Source: Desulfitobacterium metallireducens DSM 15288
Lineage (GTDB): Bacteria > Bacillota > Desulfitobacteriia > Desulfitobacteriales > Desulfitobacteriaceae
Length of the DNA stretch: 64,000 nucleotides
Assembly: GCF_000231405.2 (NCBI RefSeq)
Contig: NZ_CP007032.1
Span: 930,001 to 994,000 of the forward strand
Reading direction: 5' to 3'
Shown: positions 27,235-35,796 of the stretch, in pieces
How the letters are laid out: each line of letters begins with the position of its first letter
Numbering within the stretch: the first letter of the stretch is position 1
Translations under genes and position numbers: made by a program
Notes under the pieces: model-generated
Database searches by the model: none
Told to the model about the DNA's origin: nothing
Seen by the model: the letters and a program-made list of their open reading frames with translations, nothing else

Positions 27235-28230
27235 ATGACAATACTTACAACGCCACTGAAAATCAATAAATTAACTTTAAAGAATCGTCTGGTAATGCCG
27301 CCAATGGCATTAGCAAACCTGGAGGATGGATATGTAAACGAAAAGCTGCTGGCTTATTATGATGAAAAATCGAAAGATAGCGCTTTTGGGTTAGTTATCA
27401 TTGAACATAGTTACATTGCAAGAGAAGGTCGGGCTAAACCTACACAGCTTTCCGTTGCTACAGATGATGTGGTTGGTGGTCTGAAAAAACTTGCAGATAT
27501 TATTCACAGCAACGGTTCTAAGACATTTATGCAGATTAATCATTCGGGCAGTTACATTCGTGGAGAGGGTGAAAATCCGCCTTGTGTTGCTCCATCAGCT
27601 GTGCCGCATCCAATTGGAGGTTTAACACCACGAGCGCTGATGAAAGAAGAAATAAAAAAGCTTCCTGGACTATACAGGGCGGCAGCACGCCGTGTGAAAG
27701 CAGCTGGTTTTGACGGTGTCGAAATTCACTCGGCTCACAGCTATTTATTAAATCAGTTTTTTTCACCACTCACTAATAAACGAACGGATGAATACGGTGG
27801 AACATTAGAAAATCGTATTCGTTTGCATTTAGAAGTCATCAAGGAAGTCCGTGATGAAGTTGGAAAAGACTATCCAGTAATGTTGCGTCTTGGTGCTTGT
27901 GATTTTACAGAAGGTGGTATTACTGTAGAGGATAGTATCTTTGCAGCAAAAGCATTTGAGAAGGCTGGGATTGATGCTATTGACATTACGGGAAGTATGC
28001 AGGGTTACACATCTGCTGGCGGCAATACGGGAGAAGGATATTTTTCTGTCATGAGTAGACCGATTAAGGAAGCAATATCAATTCCGGTAATACTGACTGG
28101 AGGTATTGTAACAGCAGCCGGAGCGGAAAGTATGTTAAAAAAGTGTAATGCTGATTTAATAGGTGTAGGGCGTATGGTAATGAAAGACTCACATTGGGCA
28201 AAAAAAGCGTTAGATGAGCTATGCAAATGA
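27235..28230 (+). CDS. NADH:flavin oxidoreductase, old yellow enzyme family
   Basis: A 331-residue FMN TIM-barrel enzyme. M-P-P-M-A (residues near 22), the active-site H-S-A-H-S-Y-L-L-N-Q-F region, S-P-L-T-N-K-R-T-D-E-Y-G-G and the C-terminal G-V-G-R phosphate-binding segment identify it. It lacks the Fe-S/FAD extension of 2,4-dienoyl-CoA reductase, so it is a single-domain OYE, which reduces activated C=C bonds of quinone- or enal-like electrophiles. The upstream TTG (27211) is rejected for ATG 27235 because AAAGAGG (27222-27228) fits. It is followed by the MBL gene at a short gap. Confidence 0.93.
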   Translation: MTILTTPLKINKLTLKNRLVMPPMALANLEDGYVNEKLLAYYDEKSKDSAFGLVIIEHSYIAREGRAKPTQLSVATDDVVGGLKKLADIIHSNGSKTFMQINHSGSYIRGEGENPPCVAPSAVPHPIGGLTPRALMKEEIKKLPGLYRAAARRVKAAGFDGVEIHSAHSYLLNQFFSPLTNKRTDEYGGTLENRIRLHLEVIKEVRDEVGKDYPVMLRLGACDFTEGGITVEDSIFAAKAFEKAGIDAIDITGSMQGYTSAGGNTGEGYFSVMSRPIKEAISIPVILTGGIVTAAGAESMLKKCNADLIGVGRMVMKDSHWAKKALDELCK

Positions 28231-28266
28231 TCAATAGTTCCAATGCCGGTAGAATTGGAAGGTAAA

Positions 28267-28905
28267 ATGATATATACGGTGCCAGTTACAGGCGTTTTTA
28301 TAACAAATATGTATTTTTTGATTGATGAAAAAACAAAACACGGATTTTTAATCGACCCAGGTGCAAGTGCAGATTTGATTCTACAGGTAATTAAAAGATA
28401 TGGCTTTCAAATAGAAAAAATACTAATTACTCATGGGCATTTTGATCATATTGGTGCAGCTGAAATAGTCAGTAACAAACTGCGAGCTCCGATTTATATC
28501 CATGAAAAAGGAAAGCGTTATATTACTGATCCTATATGGAATTTGTCGGAAGAAAGTGGATTAAAAGTAGTTTTAAGAGATGTGCAGTATTTAAATCATG
28601 GAGATGTGATTTCTTTAGAATCAAATCCTAACATAATGGTTCATGTGATTTATGTCCCTGGTCATACAACAGACAGTATAGTATTTTACAGCAAAGAAGA
28701 GAAGGCTGCATTTGTGGGAGACAGTATTTTTAAGGGAAGCTTAGGAAGAAGTGATTTTTATGGAGGAGATGAAGTGCAGTTATTTACAGAGGTGATTACA
28801 AAAATTTTAACTTTACCAGAAGACACAGTCCTTTATTCCGGGCACAGTGAACCCACAACAGTAGGGATTGAAAGAGCTCGAATCTATAAAAAAGTGGTTG
28901 AGTGA
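28267..28905 (+). CDS. MBL-fold metallohydrolase (glyoxalase II-like)
   Basis: A 212-residue beta-lactamase-fold hydrolase with the metal motif T-H-G-H-F-D-H-I-G (about 56), a further H in V-P-G-H-T-T-D-S, D in V-G-D-S-I-F and H in S-G-H-S. It hydrolyses thioesters in the glyoxalase II branch or acts as a persulfide-type enzyme; the exact substrate is not known. An in-frame ATG at 28243 has no site, while GGAAGG (28258-28263) supports 28267. It is the last gene of the DsbA-OYE-MBL set; no clear terminator follows. Confidence 0.87.
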   Translation: MIYTVPVTGVFITNMYFLIDEKTKHGFLIDPGASADLILQVIKRYGFQIEKILITHGHFDHIGAAEIVSNKLRAPIYIHEKGKRYITDPIWNLSEESGLKVVLRDVQYLNHGDVISLESNPNIMVHVIYVPGHTTDSIVFYSKEEKAAFVGDSIFKGSLGRSDFYGGDEVQLFTEVITKILTLPEDTVLYSGHSEPTTVGIERARIYKKVVE

Positions 28906-29158
28906 TGGGCCGTACAATTACTTACAATCCTAGAAATAGTTGCAAAATAAACATGTTTAGTATAAGGATAAGCATAGCGAGTGGGGAATGTTTTTCAGAA
29001 ATATATCCTGCTGCCAAGTGAATACCAGATTTAATACGACATCCTTTTTGTATCCGCAAGGCACGTCGAGACGGTAGTATTGATGTCAAGGGTAAAAGAA
29101 TGAATGTCAAAAAGAACCTAAGTGCATGGGAGCGGTAAGAATCAATGAGAACAAATGA

Positions 29159-30229
29159 TTATCTATTCTCGATGCCAACTATCATAAGTGAAGGATGTTC
29201 TACTAGGTTATAATCAATAGGTGAAAATAGACGACTATAAAATTCATGAGTCGCCCGAACATAGGGACGGGTTGGGAAGCTGGGGTTTTGTTTTACCACA
29301 TTACCCCGTTGTCCGTTGCTTAAGCGGATACCGGTACCGGTTGGATAGGGAGTTATGCATTTAGAAAAAACATTCTGCACTAATTTAGGTTCAAAGAGCC
29401 TATCAGAATTAGCAATTAAATATTCATAAGCCTCATAAGGTTGATGAGCGTTACGATAAATCCTTTTGCTGGTAAGTGCTTCGTAAACATCCGCAACAGC
29501 TGCTAGTCTCCCATACTCATGGATTTGAGTTCCTTTTAATCCCCTGGGATAGCCGCTGCCATCCCAGCGTTCCTGATGTTGTAGCGCAACATGAGCTGAA
29601 ACTATATTGATATCACTGTTTTTTCTTAGAATCTCGAACCCGTATTCCGAATGCTTCTTGATCTCATCAAACTCCTCCTGCGTCAAAGGCCCTATTTTAT
29701 TGAAGATTTCTGATGGAACCTTGATCTTCCCTACATCATGCATGAGCGCACCCATTCCGAGTTCTAATAATTTGTCATCTGACCAACGCATATAAATCCC
29801 CATAATCAAAGCAATAATCGTAGTATTTACAGAATGATGAAAGGTATAATCATCATACCCCTGAATCTCAATTACATTACCTAGCAATCCTTTGTTACCA
29901 AGAAGGTCGCTAATGATATTTCGAACAGCACTCTTTACCTCATCTAACTTACCTGAAACAAGCCGTGACTCATCGATATTCTTATTTATATTTTGAATAG
30001 CTGCATAAGCAACTTCACGAGTTTTTAAGGACACAGCTGAAGTAATCTCAACATCTTCAAAAGTAGCATCCTCGATAAACATTGTATCTAAACCCAGGCG
30101 AGCTAATTTATCAATATAACTTCTTGATAGTGCTATTCCTGCCTGTAAAAGTACTTTGCCATTAGGAGCTACCAAAGGTCTAGCAAGCACAGAACCTTCA
30201 TCTACATAAGCAATATTTACCAAACGCAT
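29159..30229 (-). CDS. HD-GYP domain protein (predicted cyclic-di-GMP phosphodiesterase)
   Basis: A 356-residue protein. Residues 1-100 are an N-terminal domain of unknown type (starts M-R-L-V-N-I); the HD-GYP domain occupies about 105-330 with H-H-S-V-N, H-D-V-G-K-I (the HD pair), H-V-A-L-Q-H-Q-E-R-W-D-G-S-G-Y-P-R-G (GYP segment) and D-V-Y-E-A-L-T. These residues bind the di- or tri-metal centre. Many such proteins cleave c-di-GMP to pGpG or GMP, though some are inactive. There is no transmembrane segment. It is transcribed alone, away from the kinase locus. Confidence 0.92.
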   Translation of the reverse strand: MRLVNIAYVDEGSVLARPLVAPNGKVLLQAGIALSRSYIDKLARLGLDTMFIEDATFEDVEITSAVSLKTREVAYAAIQNINKNIDESRLVSGKLDEVKSAVRNIISDLLGNKGLLGNVIEIQGYDDYTFHHSVNTTIIALIMGIYMRWSDDKLLELGMGALMHDVGKIKVPSEIFNKIGPLTQEEFDEIKKHSEYGFEILRKNSDINIVSAHVALQHQERWDGSGYPRGLKGTQIHEYGRLAAVADVYEALTSKRIYRNAHQPYEAYEYLIANSDRLFEPKLVQNVFSKCITPYPTGTGIRLSNGQRGNVVKQNPSFPTRPYVRATHEFYSRLFSPIDYNLVEHPSLMIVGIENR

Positions 30230-30617
30230 TAATAATACTCCTGTTCCATTTGTAATTATTCCTAATAATGCAACAAATTGATAGCATATACAAATTCGTC
30301 AAGTTTTTTCCAATTCCTTTTATAATTTATTTATCTCAGTATATTTTTCCTAAAAAGAACAGAATTTGAAAGTATATAATGTTACAACTTTGTGCCTCCA
30401 TATTTTTTAATGATTTCATTACATAGATGATCAAGATCGTAATTCCTAATCGGAATTGATACTATTTCAATTAACATAGACTAGTTATTGCCCTAAAGAT
30501 TAAAGGATTCAAGTAAATACTTTATGTTAGCAGTCTAAAGGAGCGGGTAGTAGGATAAAATAACTATGGAACAAAATAGTTTATACGTAAGATCTTTTAC
30601 TTAATGGGGATGGTAAC
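30230..30617 (+). other. Gene-free stretch before the kinase locus
   Basis: AT-rich, with only a small dyad AATTCC-TAATC-GGAATT (30441-30457) and no credible frame. It probably holds the promoter for the locus at 30618-31714, but no clear sigma-A -35/-10 pair was found, which would suit a sporulation sigma factor. Confidence 0.4.
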
Positions 30618-30704
30618 ATGAGAACTCTATATATTGGCAGCAAACATTCGGTGATGAAATTTCCGGAAGGATTTAGTTTGCCTAAAAACGGGAGTAACAA
30701 GTAA
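30618..30704 (+). CDS. Very small open frame (28 residues) before the SKYH-rich protein
   Basis: ATG 30618 follows GGGGATGG and runs 28 codons (MRTLYIGSKHS start, ...NGSNK end) to TAA at 30702. It shares Ser/Lys richness with the next gene. Too short to call with confidence; it might be a leader or a tiny coat peptide. Confidence 0.25.
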   Translation: MRTLYIGSKHSVMKFPEGFSLPKNGSNK

Positions 30705-30779
30705 AGTAAACCAAGGGCGCTTTTAAATGCGTTCAAGAGACTTTATGTCAAAATACTTTAGAAAAAAGGAGGATCAGAA

Positions 30780-30995
30780 ATGGGCTTTTATTCTAAATCT
30801 AAATCGAATAGCAAAGGTTATTATCCTCATAAAAATCACGGCAGTGATTACTATAAAGAATCACATAAAACGGGCGGCATCCTAGGGAAAATTTTTGAAG
30901 TGCTAGGAGGTTCACAGAGGCATTCTAAGTCCTGGTCGAAAGATTACAAGGAACATTATCCCAAAAGCCATAATAGAAAAAAATCATGGTCTTGA
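30780..30995 (+). CDS. Small Ser/Lys/Tyr/His-rich protein, possible kinase substrate or coat protein
   Basis: A 71-residue basic protein in which 39 residues are Ser (13), Lys (13), Tyr (7) or His (6). Repeated S-K doublets lie at residues 5-12 and S-K/S-W near 49-54 and 69-71, with a short hydrophobic patch around 34-42 (ILGKIFEVL). A strong AAGGAGG (30766-30772) at 7 bases supports the start. The C-terminal codons overlap the start of the kinase gene by 10 bases. The composition is like that of spore-coat proteins phosphorylated by coat kinases, such as CotG or CotB; this is an inference from composition, not a family match. Confidence 0.65.
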   Translation: MGFYSKSKSNSKGYYPHKNHGSDYYKESHKTGGILGKIFEVLGGSQRHSKSWSKDYKEHYPKSHNRKKSWS

Positions 30996-31714
30996 ATCTT
31001 TTAAGGCGGGATAAAGTATTTCAGCCGTATGAAAAGGTTAGTGAATATAAAATTGAAAGAAAACTGGGAGAGGGACGTTTCGGTATATGTTATCTCATTT
31101 CCCAAGGAAGTCAATTTTATATACTTAAGCAGCTAAAAAGGGGAATGCTTAAAGAATCTGGGGCCAAGGTCGTTTATGAGGAAGAAGTATTAAAAGATTT
31201 ATGGCATGGGAGCATTCCTCGATTTATTTCTAGAATTGATCAAGACAATTTGTGTGGCTATATCCTCGAATACAAGGAAGGCAAAACTTTTGAGGATATT
31301 ATTTATCTTGATAAGCATAAGTTTTCTCGAGAGGAGATTTACGGAGTAGGTCGTCAGTTAGTTGATATATTAAATTACCTGCATTCTAAGGGTATAGTTC
31401 ATAGAGATATTAGGGTACCAAACACTTTGTATGATGGACATAGTGTTAACCTTGTTGACTTTGGGCTTGCCCGATGGATAGATAATAAAAAATACCAGTC
31501 GGATATGGACTTTGCTTTTTTAGGTGATTTTATCATACACCTTTATTACACTACATTTGTGGCTAAAAGTAGAAAAAAGCTTCCCTGGTATAAGGAATTA
31601 GACTTGACTAATGAAGAACAATTATTCTTAAAAAAGTTAATGGGTGTTGAAGCAAGATTCGGAAATATAGCTGAGGTTGAACAAGCTTTTAATGAAACAT
31701 ATAAAAGATTTTGA
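30986..31714 (+). CDS. Eukaryotic-type Ser/Thr protein kinase, compact, overlapping the SKYH-rich gene
   Basis: A 242-residue protein consisting of a single kinase fold without a transmembrane or PASTA part. The glycine loop G-E-G-R-F-G (about 29-34), a VAIK-like Lys (Y-I-L-K-Q-L), the catalytic loop H-R-D-I-R-V-P-N, and the metal-binding D-F-G (V-D-F-G-L-A-R) are present. The loop has Arg in place of the usual Lys (H-R-D-I-R against H-R-D-x-K), as in some bacterial and spore kinases. ATG 30986 lies inside the upstream gene and TTG 30992 overlaps its TGA; both point to translational coupling. Bacillus YrzF is a possible distant parallel. SpoVB follows at 31857. Confidence 0.85.
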   Translation: MVLNLLRRDKVFQPYEKVSEYKIERKLGEGRFGICYLISQGSQFYILKQLKRGMLKESGAKVVYEEEVLKDLWHGSIPRFISRIDQDNLCGYILEYKEGKTFEDIIYLDKHKFSREEIYGVGRQLVDILNYLHSKGIVHRDIRVPNTLYDGHSVNLVDFGLARWIDNKKYQSDMDFAFLGDFIIHLYYTTFVAKSRKKLPWYKELDLTNEEQLFLKKLMGVEARFGNIAEVEQAFNETYKRF

Positions 31715-31856
31715 AGAAATCCCTTCCTTAGCTGGAATAAATATAATGACAGATTAACAAAGGCAAAAACCTTGAGAAATTAAATCGCGAAGGTTTTAAA
31801 GCTCCTAATGTCTCATAGACATAAACCAAACTTGTTTTTAAGAAGGTCAAAGATAA

Positions 31857-33440
31857 ATGAAGAAACAAAATTTGGTTAAGGGAGCTTTAATTTTAACTGC
31901 TTCTTCTTTCATTACAAGGATGTTGGTTTTTACCCTGTCTATTGTTGAATCTAGAGTTCTCGGTCCAGAAGGTATCGGCTTAAAAAAAATGGCCATGTCT
32001 TTTTTGGGCTTAATGATGACACTTACAACCATTGGCTTACCGGTTGCGATTTCCAAATTAGTTGCTGAAGCCAATACTCAAGGAAATAGAACAAAAGTTA
32101 AAAAAATTCTTATCGTTTCTCTTGCCATCATGGGAAGCCTAAGTGTTATCGTTGGTTCCCTATCAATTATGGTTAGCAAGTTCGGTTCATCTCATTTTCT
32201 AAATGATCCCCGTTCGTATTTTTCCTTCATAGCCTTGATTCCGCTTATCCCCATTGGTGCAGTTTCCAGTGTGCTCAAAGGATACTTCCGAGGCATGCAA
32301 AATATGAATCCGATTGCTCTTTCGCAAGTTTTCGAGAAGATTGTTCAACTCATTTTGACTTATGTATTCGTGCAGTATTTAATCCCTTTGGGCATTGAGT
32401 ACGCTGCTGCAGGTGCCGTTCTAAGTGGTGTCATCGGTGAAATCTTTTCGCTTTTAGTTTTTATTGTTATGTTTAAAATGGAGTATCATAAGAAAATCCG
32501 CATTCCTTATCCTCGTTGGACAAATGTCGTAAAAGGAAAAAGGATGCTCTTCGAATTATTGCAAACAGGTCTGCCCACTACGGGAGACGGTTTTATAAAA
32601 TCTTTTTCCCGAGCACTGCAACCTGTTGTTATCACTAAAAGCCTGGCCATAGCCGGTGTCGGTTCAGCTATGATCGCCAAGCAATATGGCATGTTAACAG
32701 GTTATGTCATGCCGCTTATATTTTTGCCCGGTTTTATCAACCAGTCTTTGAGAGTGACACTCGTTCCGGCTTTGAGCGAAGCAAATGCTAAAAATAATCA
32801 AATGTTAATTCAGCGAAGGCTCAATCAAGCGATTGGAGCTGCCTTGATCGTGGGAGCTCCTAGCACCGTTTTGTTGTATCTCTTTGCTCCAGAGTTGATG
32901 TCCATCATTTACCGCTCCCCGTCAGCAGCCCCCTTACTCAAATTGATCGTACCATTCTTCCTATTCAATTATCTACAGACACCTCTCCAATCCGCATTAG
33001 TCGGAATAGGCTTGGCAAAAAAAGCCATGTTTAATAATATCATCGCTACAGGTATTACGATTGCCCTAATTTATCCTTTGGCTGCCAATCTAGGGTTAGG
33101 CATTTTGGGTGTGATCTTAGCCATTAGCTTCGGGATTATTTCGGAAACACTCTTACATTATTTTTGCGTTGTAAAAGCAATTGATTTTCATCTTGATATC
33201 AAATATGTAACTAAAATTATCTTCGCTGGGCTGAGTATGGGGTTCTGCAGCAGAACCTTATTTGTATCCATAACTCAATTGACATCAATAGAGCTGTTTA
33301 ACCTTACCCTTCTAGCATCCGTTCTCGTTTCTATATTAGTCTATATCACGGTATTAGGTTTCCTGAAAATCATTCATCAGCATGACGTCATGAGAATCCC
33401 TGGAGTTGGTAAAATACTGGGTTCGTTTTTTCCTACCTAA
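31857..33440 (+). CDS. spoVB: Stage V sporulation protein B-like MOP flippase
   Basis: A 527-residue polytopic protein with about 14 helices of the MurJ/polysaccharide-transporter superfamily. The N terminus (K-G-A-L-I-L-T-A-S-S-F-I-T-R) and R-V-L-G-P-E-G-I-G-L motif match SpoVB, which is needed for spore cortex peptidoglycan and probably flips lipid-linked precursors. GAAGG lies before ATG 31857. Clostridia keep several SpoVB paralogues. The gene begins 142 bases after the kinase and shares its direction, which supports a sporulation role for the locus. Confidence 0.88.
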   Translation: MKKQNLVKGALILTASSFITRMLVFTLSIVESRVLGPEGIGLKKMAMSFLGLMMTLTTIGLPVAISKLVAEANTQGNRTKVKKILIVSLAIMGSLSVIVGSLSIMVSKFGSSHFLNDPRSYFSFIALIPLIPIGAVSSVLKGYFRGMQNMNPIALSQVFEKIVQLILTYVFVQYLIPLGIEYAAAGAVLSGVIGEIFSLLVFIVMFKMEYHKKIRIPYPRWTNVVKGKRMLFELLQTGLPTTGDGFIKSFSRALQPVVITKSLAIAGVGSAMIAKQYGMLTGYVMPLIFLPGFINQSLRVTLVPALSEANAKNNQMLIQRRLNQAIGAALIVGAPSTVLLYLFAPELMSIIYRSPSAAPLLKLIVPFFLFNYLQTPLQSALVGIGLAKKAMFNNIIATGITIALIYPLAANLGLGILGVILAISFGIISETLLHYFCVVKAIDFHLDIKYVTKIIFAGLSMGFCSRTLFVSITQLTSIELFNLTLLASVLVSILVYITVLGFLKIIHQHDVMRIPGVGKILGSFFPT

Positions 33441-33648
33441 ACCTATAAATGTTCATCTTTATAATTTTCATGCATAGAACACTTTTATGCGCATTTCATA
33501 GGTATTTGGGTTATAGGTACCTTATTTAAAAAAATTGATTTTAATCACGGATATAATCTTTTGAATTAGTTAAAATCAAAGTATCAAAAGAGATAAAAGT
33601 AATTCAAAAAAGTAGTTAAATTTTTTAATATTTAAGGAGGATGTTCTG

Positions 33649-34347
33649 ATGAAACAATCAATTACAATCAACAATCAAACACACCTTGGGGAGCTGGTAA
33701 CCTATTTCCCTGCCATTACTTCCCGTCTTAATGAACTGCATATTGATTATTGCTGTCAGGGGGATCGAACGCTTGAGGCTGCCATTAAAGAAGTGGGTCT
33801 TACATCAGATTTCATTACTAAAATACAGGATGATTACAGCGATTATTTAGCCAGACCCGATAAGGAACTACCTGTGAGTGAACTATCTGATGAACAGCTA
33901 ATTGACCTCATTCTTGAAATTCACCATCAGCCTGAGCGTGATCTGTGGAAGGAATTAGATAAGCTTGTTAATAAGATTTTGCTCGTACACTATGGGCATG
34001 GCAAAGAACTGCTCTTGAAGCTTCATCGAAATTTTAGTGAATTAAAGATGGAGCTGGAGGAGCATTTTGCCAAGGAGGAGGAGGAACTTTTCCCGGCAAT
34101 GCGCAAACTTAATAAAACTCCAGAGGATAGGGCTGCGATACATTCACTCATTCTAAAATTAGAGGGTGAACATGAAGATGCTGGGAAGATTATTAAGCGT
34201 ATAATCAAAGAGACTGACGATTTCACACCTCCGGAGTACGCATGTCCTACCATGAAGGCTGTATATCTGAAAATACACGAATTGGCAGATGACATATTCC
34301 TTCATATTGCTAAGGAAAATAGTGTTCTTTTCAAGCGTTACGAATAA
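33649..34347 (+). CDS. RIC-type iron-sulfur cluster repair di-iron protein (ScdA/YtfE)
   Basis: A 232-residue protein with an N-terminal ScdA_N domain (H-L-G-E-L-V-T-Y-F-P ... D-Y-C-C-Q-G, about 11-45) and a hemerythrin-like domain holding the di-iron ligands (H-H-Q-P-E-R, H-Y-G-H-G-K, E-E-H-F-A-K-E-E-E, E-G-E-H, H-I-A-K-E-N). It repairs Fe-S clusters damaged by nitric oxide or oxidants. A strong AAGGAGG site precedes ATG 33649. The gene stands alone; no clear regulator palindrome was found upstream. Confidence 0.93.
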   Translation: MKQSITINNQTHLGELVTYFPAITSRLNELHIDYCCQGDRTLEAAIKEVGLTSDFITKIQDDYSDYLARPDKELPVSELSDEQLIDLILEIHHQPERDLWKELDKLVNKILLVHYGHGKELLLKLHRNFSELKMELEEHFAKEEEELFPAMRKLNKTPEDRAAIHSLILKLEGEHEDAGKIIKRIIKETDDFTPPEYACPTMKAVYLKIHELADDIFLHIAKENSVLFKRYE

Positions 34348-34401
34348 AATAGCCATTGGCGAAATAAGCTTACAAAACAAAACTCATGTTTTTTGCTTAC
34401 T

Positions 34402-34866
34402 TTAATATTCACCTTTAATTACGAAAAACGAACCTCGAATTGTTCCAGCTAGTTTAGACCTCTGCCTAGCAAACTTAAACTTCTCTTCTAACTCTTTTGG
34501 TACATCCATTCCTTCAGAAAGCTTAAAACCAACGGCCCGCTTCTTAGGGTCATCAACTGTATACATGATGTTGACCACAAGACCATCCTCATAAAAGACG
34601 TAGGCAAATTTGATATTTTCCACTTGAAAACGCGACGTTTCTAAAGGTTTGGCCACAAACTCAATATCACGTTCTTCTTTCAAGATTCGGTTCACATAAT
34701 CAAGGGTCTCCTGGTTTTCGCTAGCTGGGACAACCGTAAATTCATGCTTGTATTTGTTCATAAAGTAACGGGCTTCATTAGCACGTAAACCAGCAAGCGC
34801 TTCAACTACAGGGGAAGACTCTAAACCAATTGTAGACACATTTTTAAAATCAACGATATATAACAT
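34402..34866 (-). CDS. Conserved hypothetical protein
   Basis: A 154-residue soluble protein, not recognised. It starts M-L-Y-I-V-D-F-K-N-V and mixes beta-type segments with charged helices; no transmembrane part or cysteine pair is present. A start at 34872 is possible, but AAGGAG (34875-34880) fits ATG 34866 better (8 bases). It is convergent with the RIC gene. Nothing in the context assigns a function. Confidence 0.65.
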   Translation of the reverse strand: MLYIVDFKNVSTIGLESSPVVEALAGLRANEARYFMNKYKHEFTVVPASENQETLDYVNRILKEERDIEFVAKPLETSRFQVENIKFAYVFYEDGLVVNIMYTVDDPKKRAVGFKLSEGMDVPKELEEKFKFARQRSKLAGTIRGSFFVIKGEY

Positions 34867-34972
34867 TTTCATCTCTCCTTTTGCCGTTTCGCTGTCTCAT
34901 CTCATCAGCAAGTTGTCACTATACACCATATATTATACAATACAAGAACTTTTAAAAAAAAGATAACGTTAA

Positions 34973-35021
34973 CTGGCCGGTTGGAGCATATCAGTATGCA
35001 TTTAACCAGCTTTTTTTATTG
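34973..35021 (+). terminator. Orphan terminator-like hairpin
   Basis: An imperfect stem (arm CTGGCCGGTTGGAGCAT against ATGCATTTAACCAG) ends in a seven-T tract on the plus strand, although no plus-strand gene ends just before it. It may be left over from a lost gene. Confidence 0.4.
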
Positions 35022-35061
35022 GCTCTATGATGTGGTCGTATAGGAGGCAAATGAAGATTAA

Positions 35062-35253
35062 ATGATAAAACGACCATTTCTTGCATTTTTGGCTTTTTCA
35101 TTGGGAATGGTTTTTACTCTTACTGCTTGCAGCAGCAACAGAACGGATACGACCAATAACAATCAGCAGGCTGAGCAGGCTGCCAAATCGAGTGTAAGCA
35201 CAGACAGCAAGGAACCAGAGCGAATTAGATGCTCGGGTAAAATTAAGTTTTAA
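35062..35253 (+). pseudogene. Truncated lipoprotein: signal peptide and linker only
   Basis: The 63-residue product has a lipoprotein signal (hydrophobic stretch ending L-T-A-C-S) and a Thr/Asn/Gln/Ser-rich linker, then stops after C-S-G-K-I-K-F. The pattern is that of the front of a larger lipoprotein, such as the flavodoxin-type lipoproteins found next to MerR/flavodoxin genes, whose body is missing. A GGAGG site lies upstream at 35043. It may still make a short exported peptide. Confidence 0.55.
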
Positions 35254-35293
35254 CCATGAGCAAGTCATTTCACAATTTTTGTTCCCCTAGGGG

Positions 35294-35324
35294 TTGACTT
35301 AGAGTTAACTCCAAGTGATATGAT
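35294..35324 (+). promoter_or_regulatory. MerR-type promoter with 19-bp spacer and operator
   Basis: TTGACT (35294-35299) and TATGAT (35319-35324) are 19 bases apart. The near-perfect 18-bp dyad CTTAGAGTT-AACTCCAAG (35298-35315, one mismatched pair) fills the spacer. This is the classical layout for activation by a MerR dimer that twists the DNA. Confidence 0.8.
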
Positions 35325-35347
35325 TTCGCTATCAGGAGGTGAAACGC

Positions 35348-35728
35348 ATGACGATTTCAGAAGTCAGCGAAAAGTTTGGTATTACCCAGGATACACTTCG
35401 CTATTATGAACGGATCGGACTGATTCCTCATGTGAACCGCAATAAAAGTGGAATCAGGGATTATACAGAAGAAGACTGCAACTGGATCGGATTTATCAAA
35501 TGTATGCGGAGTGCAGGTCTTCCGATTGAAGTATTGATTGAGTATGTCGGACTGTTTCAACAGGGTGATGAGACCATTAAGGTCAGAAAAGGACTCTTAA
35601 TTGAACAGCGTAATCAGTTAATGGCCAGAATCGAAGAGATGAAGAAAACCCTAAACTATCTAAATCATAAAATTGAAACGTATGATCAACTTGTTGTCGT
35701 TGAACAAGGGCTAAAAAGAGAAGAATAG
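35348..35728 (+). CDS. MerR-family transcriptional regulator
   Basis: A 126-residue regulator with an N-terminal MerR helix-turn-helix: T-I-S-E-V-S-E-K-F-G-I-T at 2-13, then L-R-Y-Y-E-R-I-G-L-I-P, and a C-terminal coiled-coil dimer helix. There are no metal-binding cysteines in the effector region, so it is likelier to be of the redox or drug type. An in-frame GTG at 35339 is part of the ribosome site AGGAGGTG (35335-35342), so ATG 35348 is the start. It sits directly after its own 19-bp-spacer operator and probably activates itself and the operon that follows. Confidence 0.92.
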   Translation: MTISEVSEKFGITQDTLRYYERIGLIPHVNRNKSGIRDYTEEDCNWIGFIKCMRSAGLPIEVLIEYVGLFQQGDETIKVRKGLLIEQRNQLMARIEEMKKTLNYLNHKIETYDQLVVVEQGLKREE

Positions 35729-35796
35729 TTTTGGATTCATGGCTTAACAAAGAGAGCATTCCGCATTGTAGAAAAAGTTTATGAGAGGTAAGAATT

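Noticed and set aside
28922-29110. 62-residue minus-strand frame with a hydrophobic C terminus
   Set aside because: TTG start with only a weak AGG site and no recognised family; it may be a remnant but cannot be supported.
33541-33648. FNR/NsrR-like palindrome upstream of the RIC gene
   Set aside because: The TTGA/TCAA halves are 11 bases apart, which is wrong for FNR, and the region is simply AT-rich.
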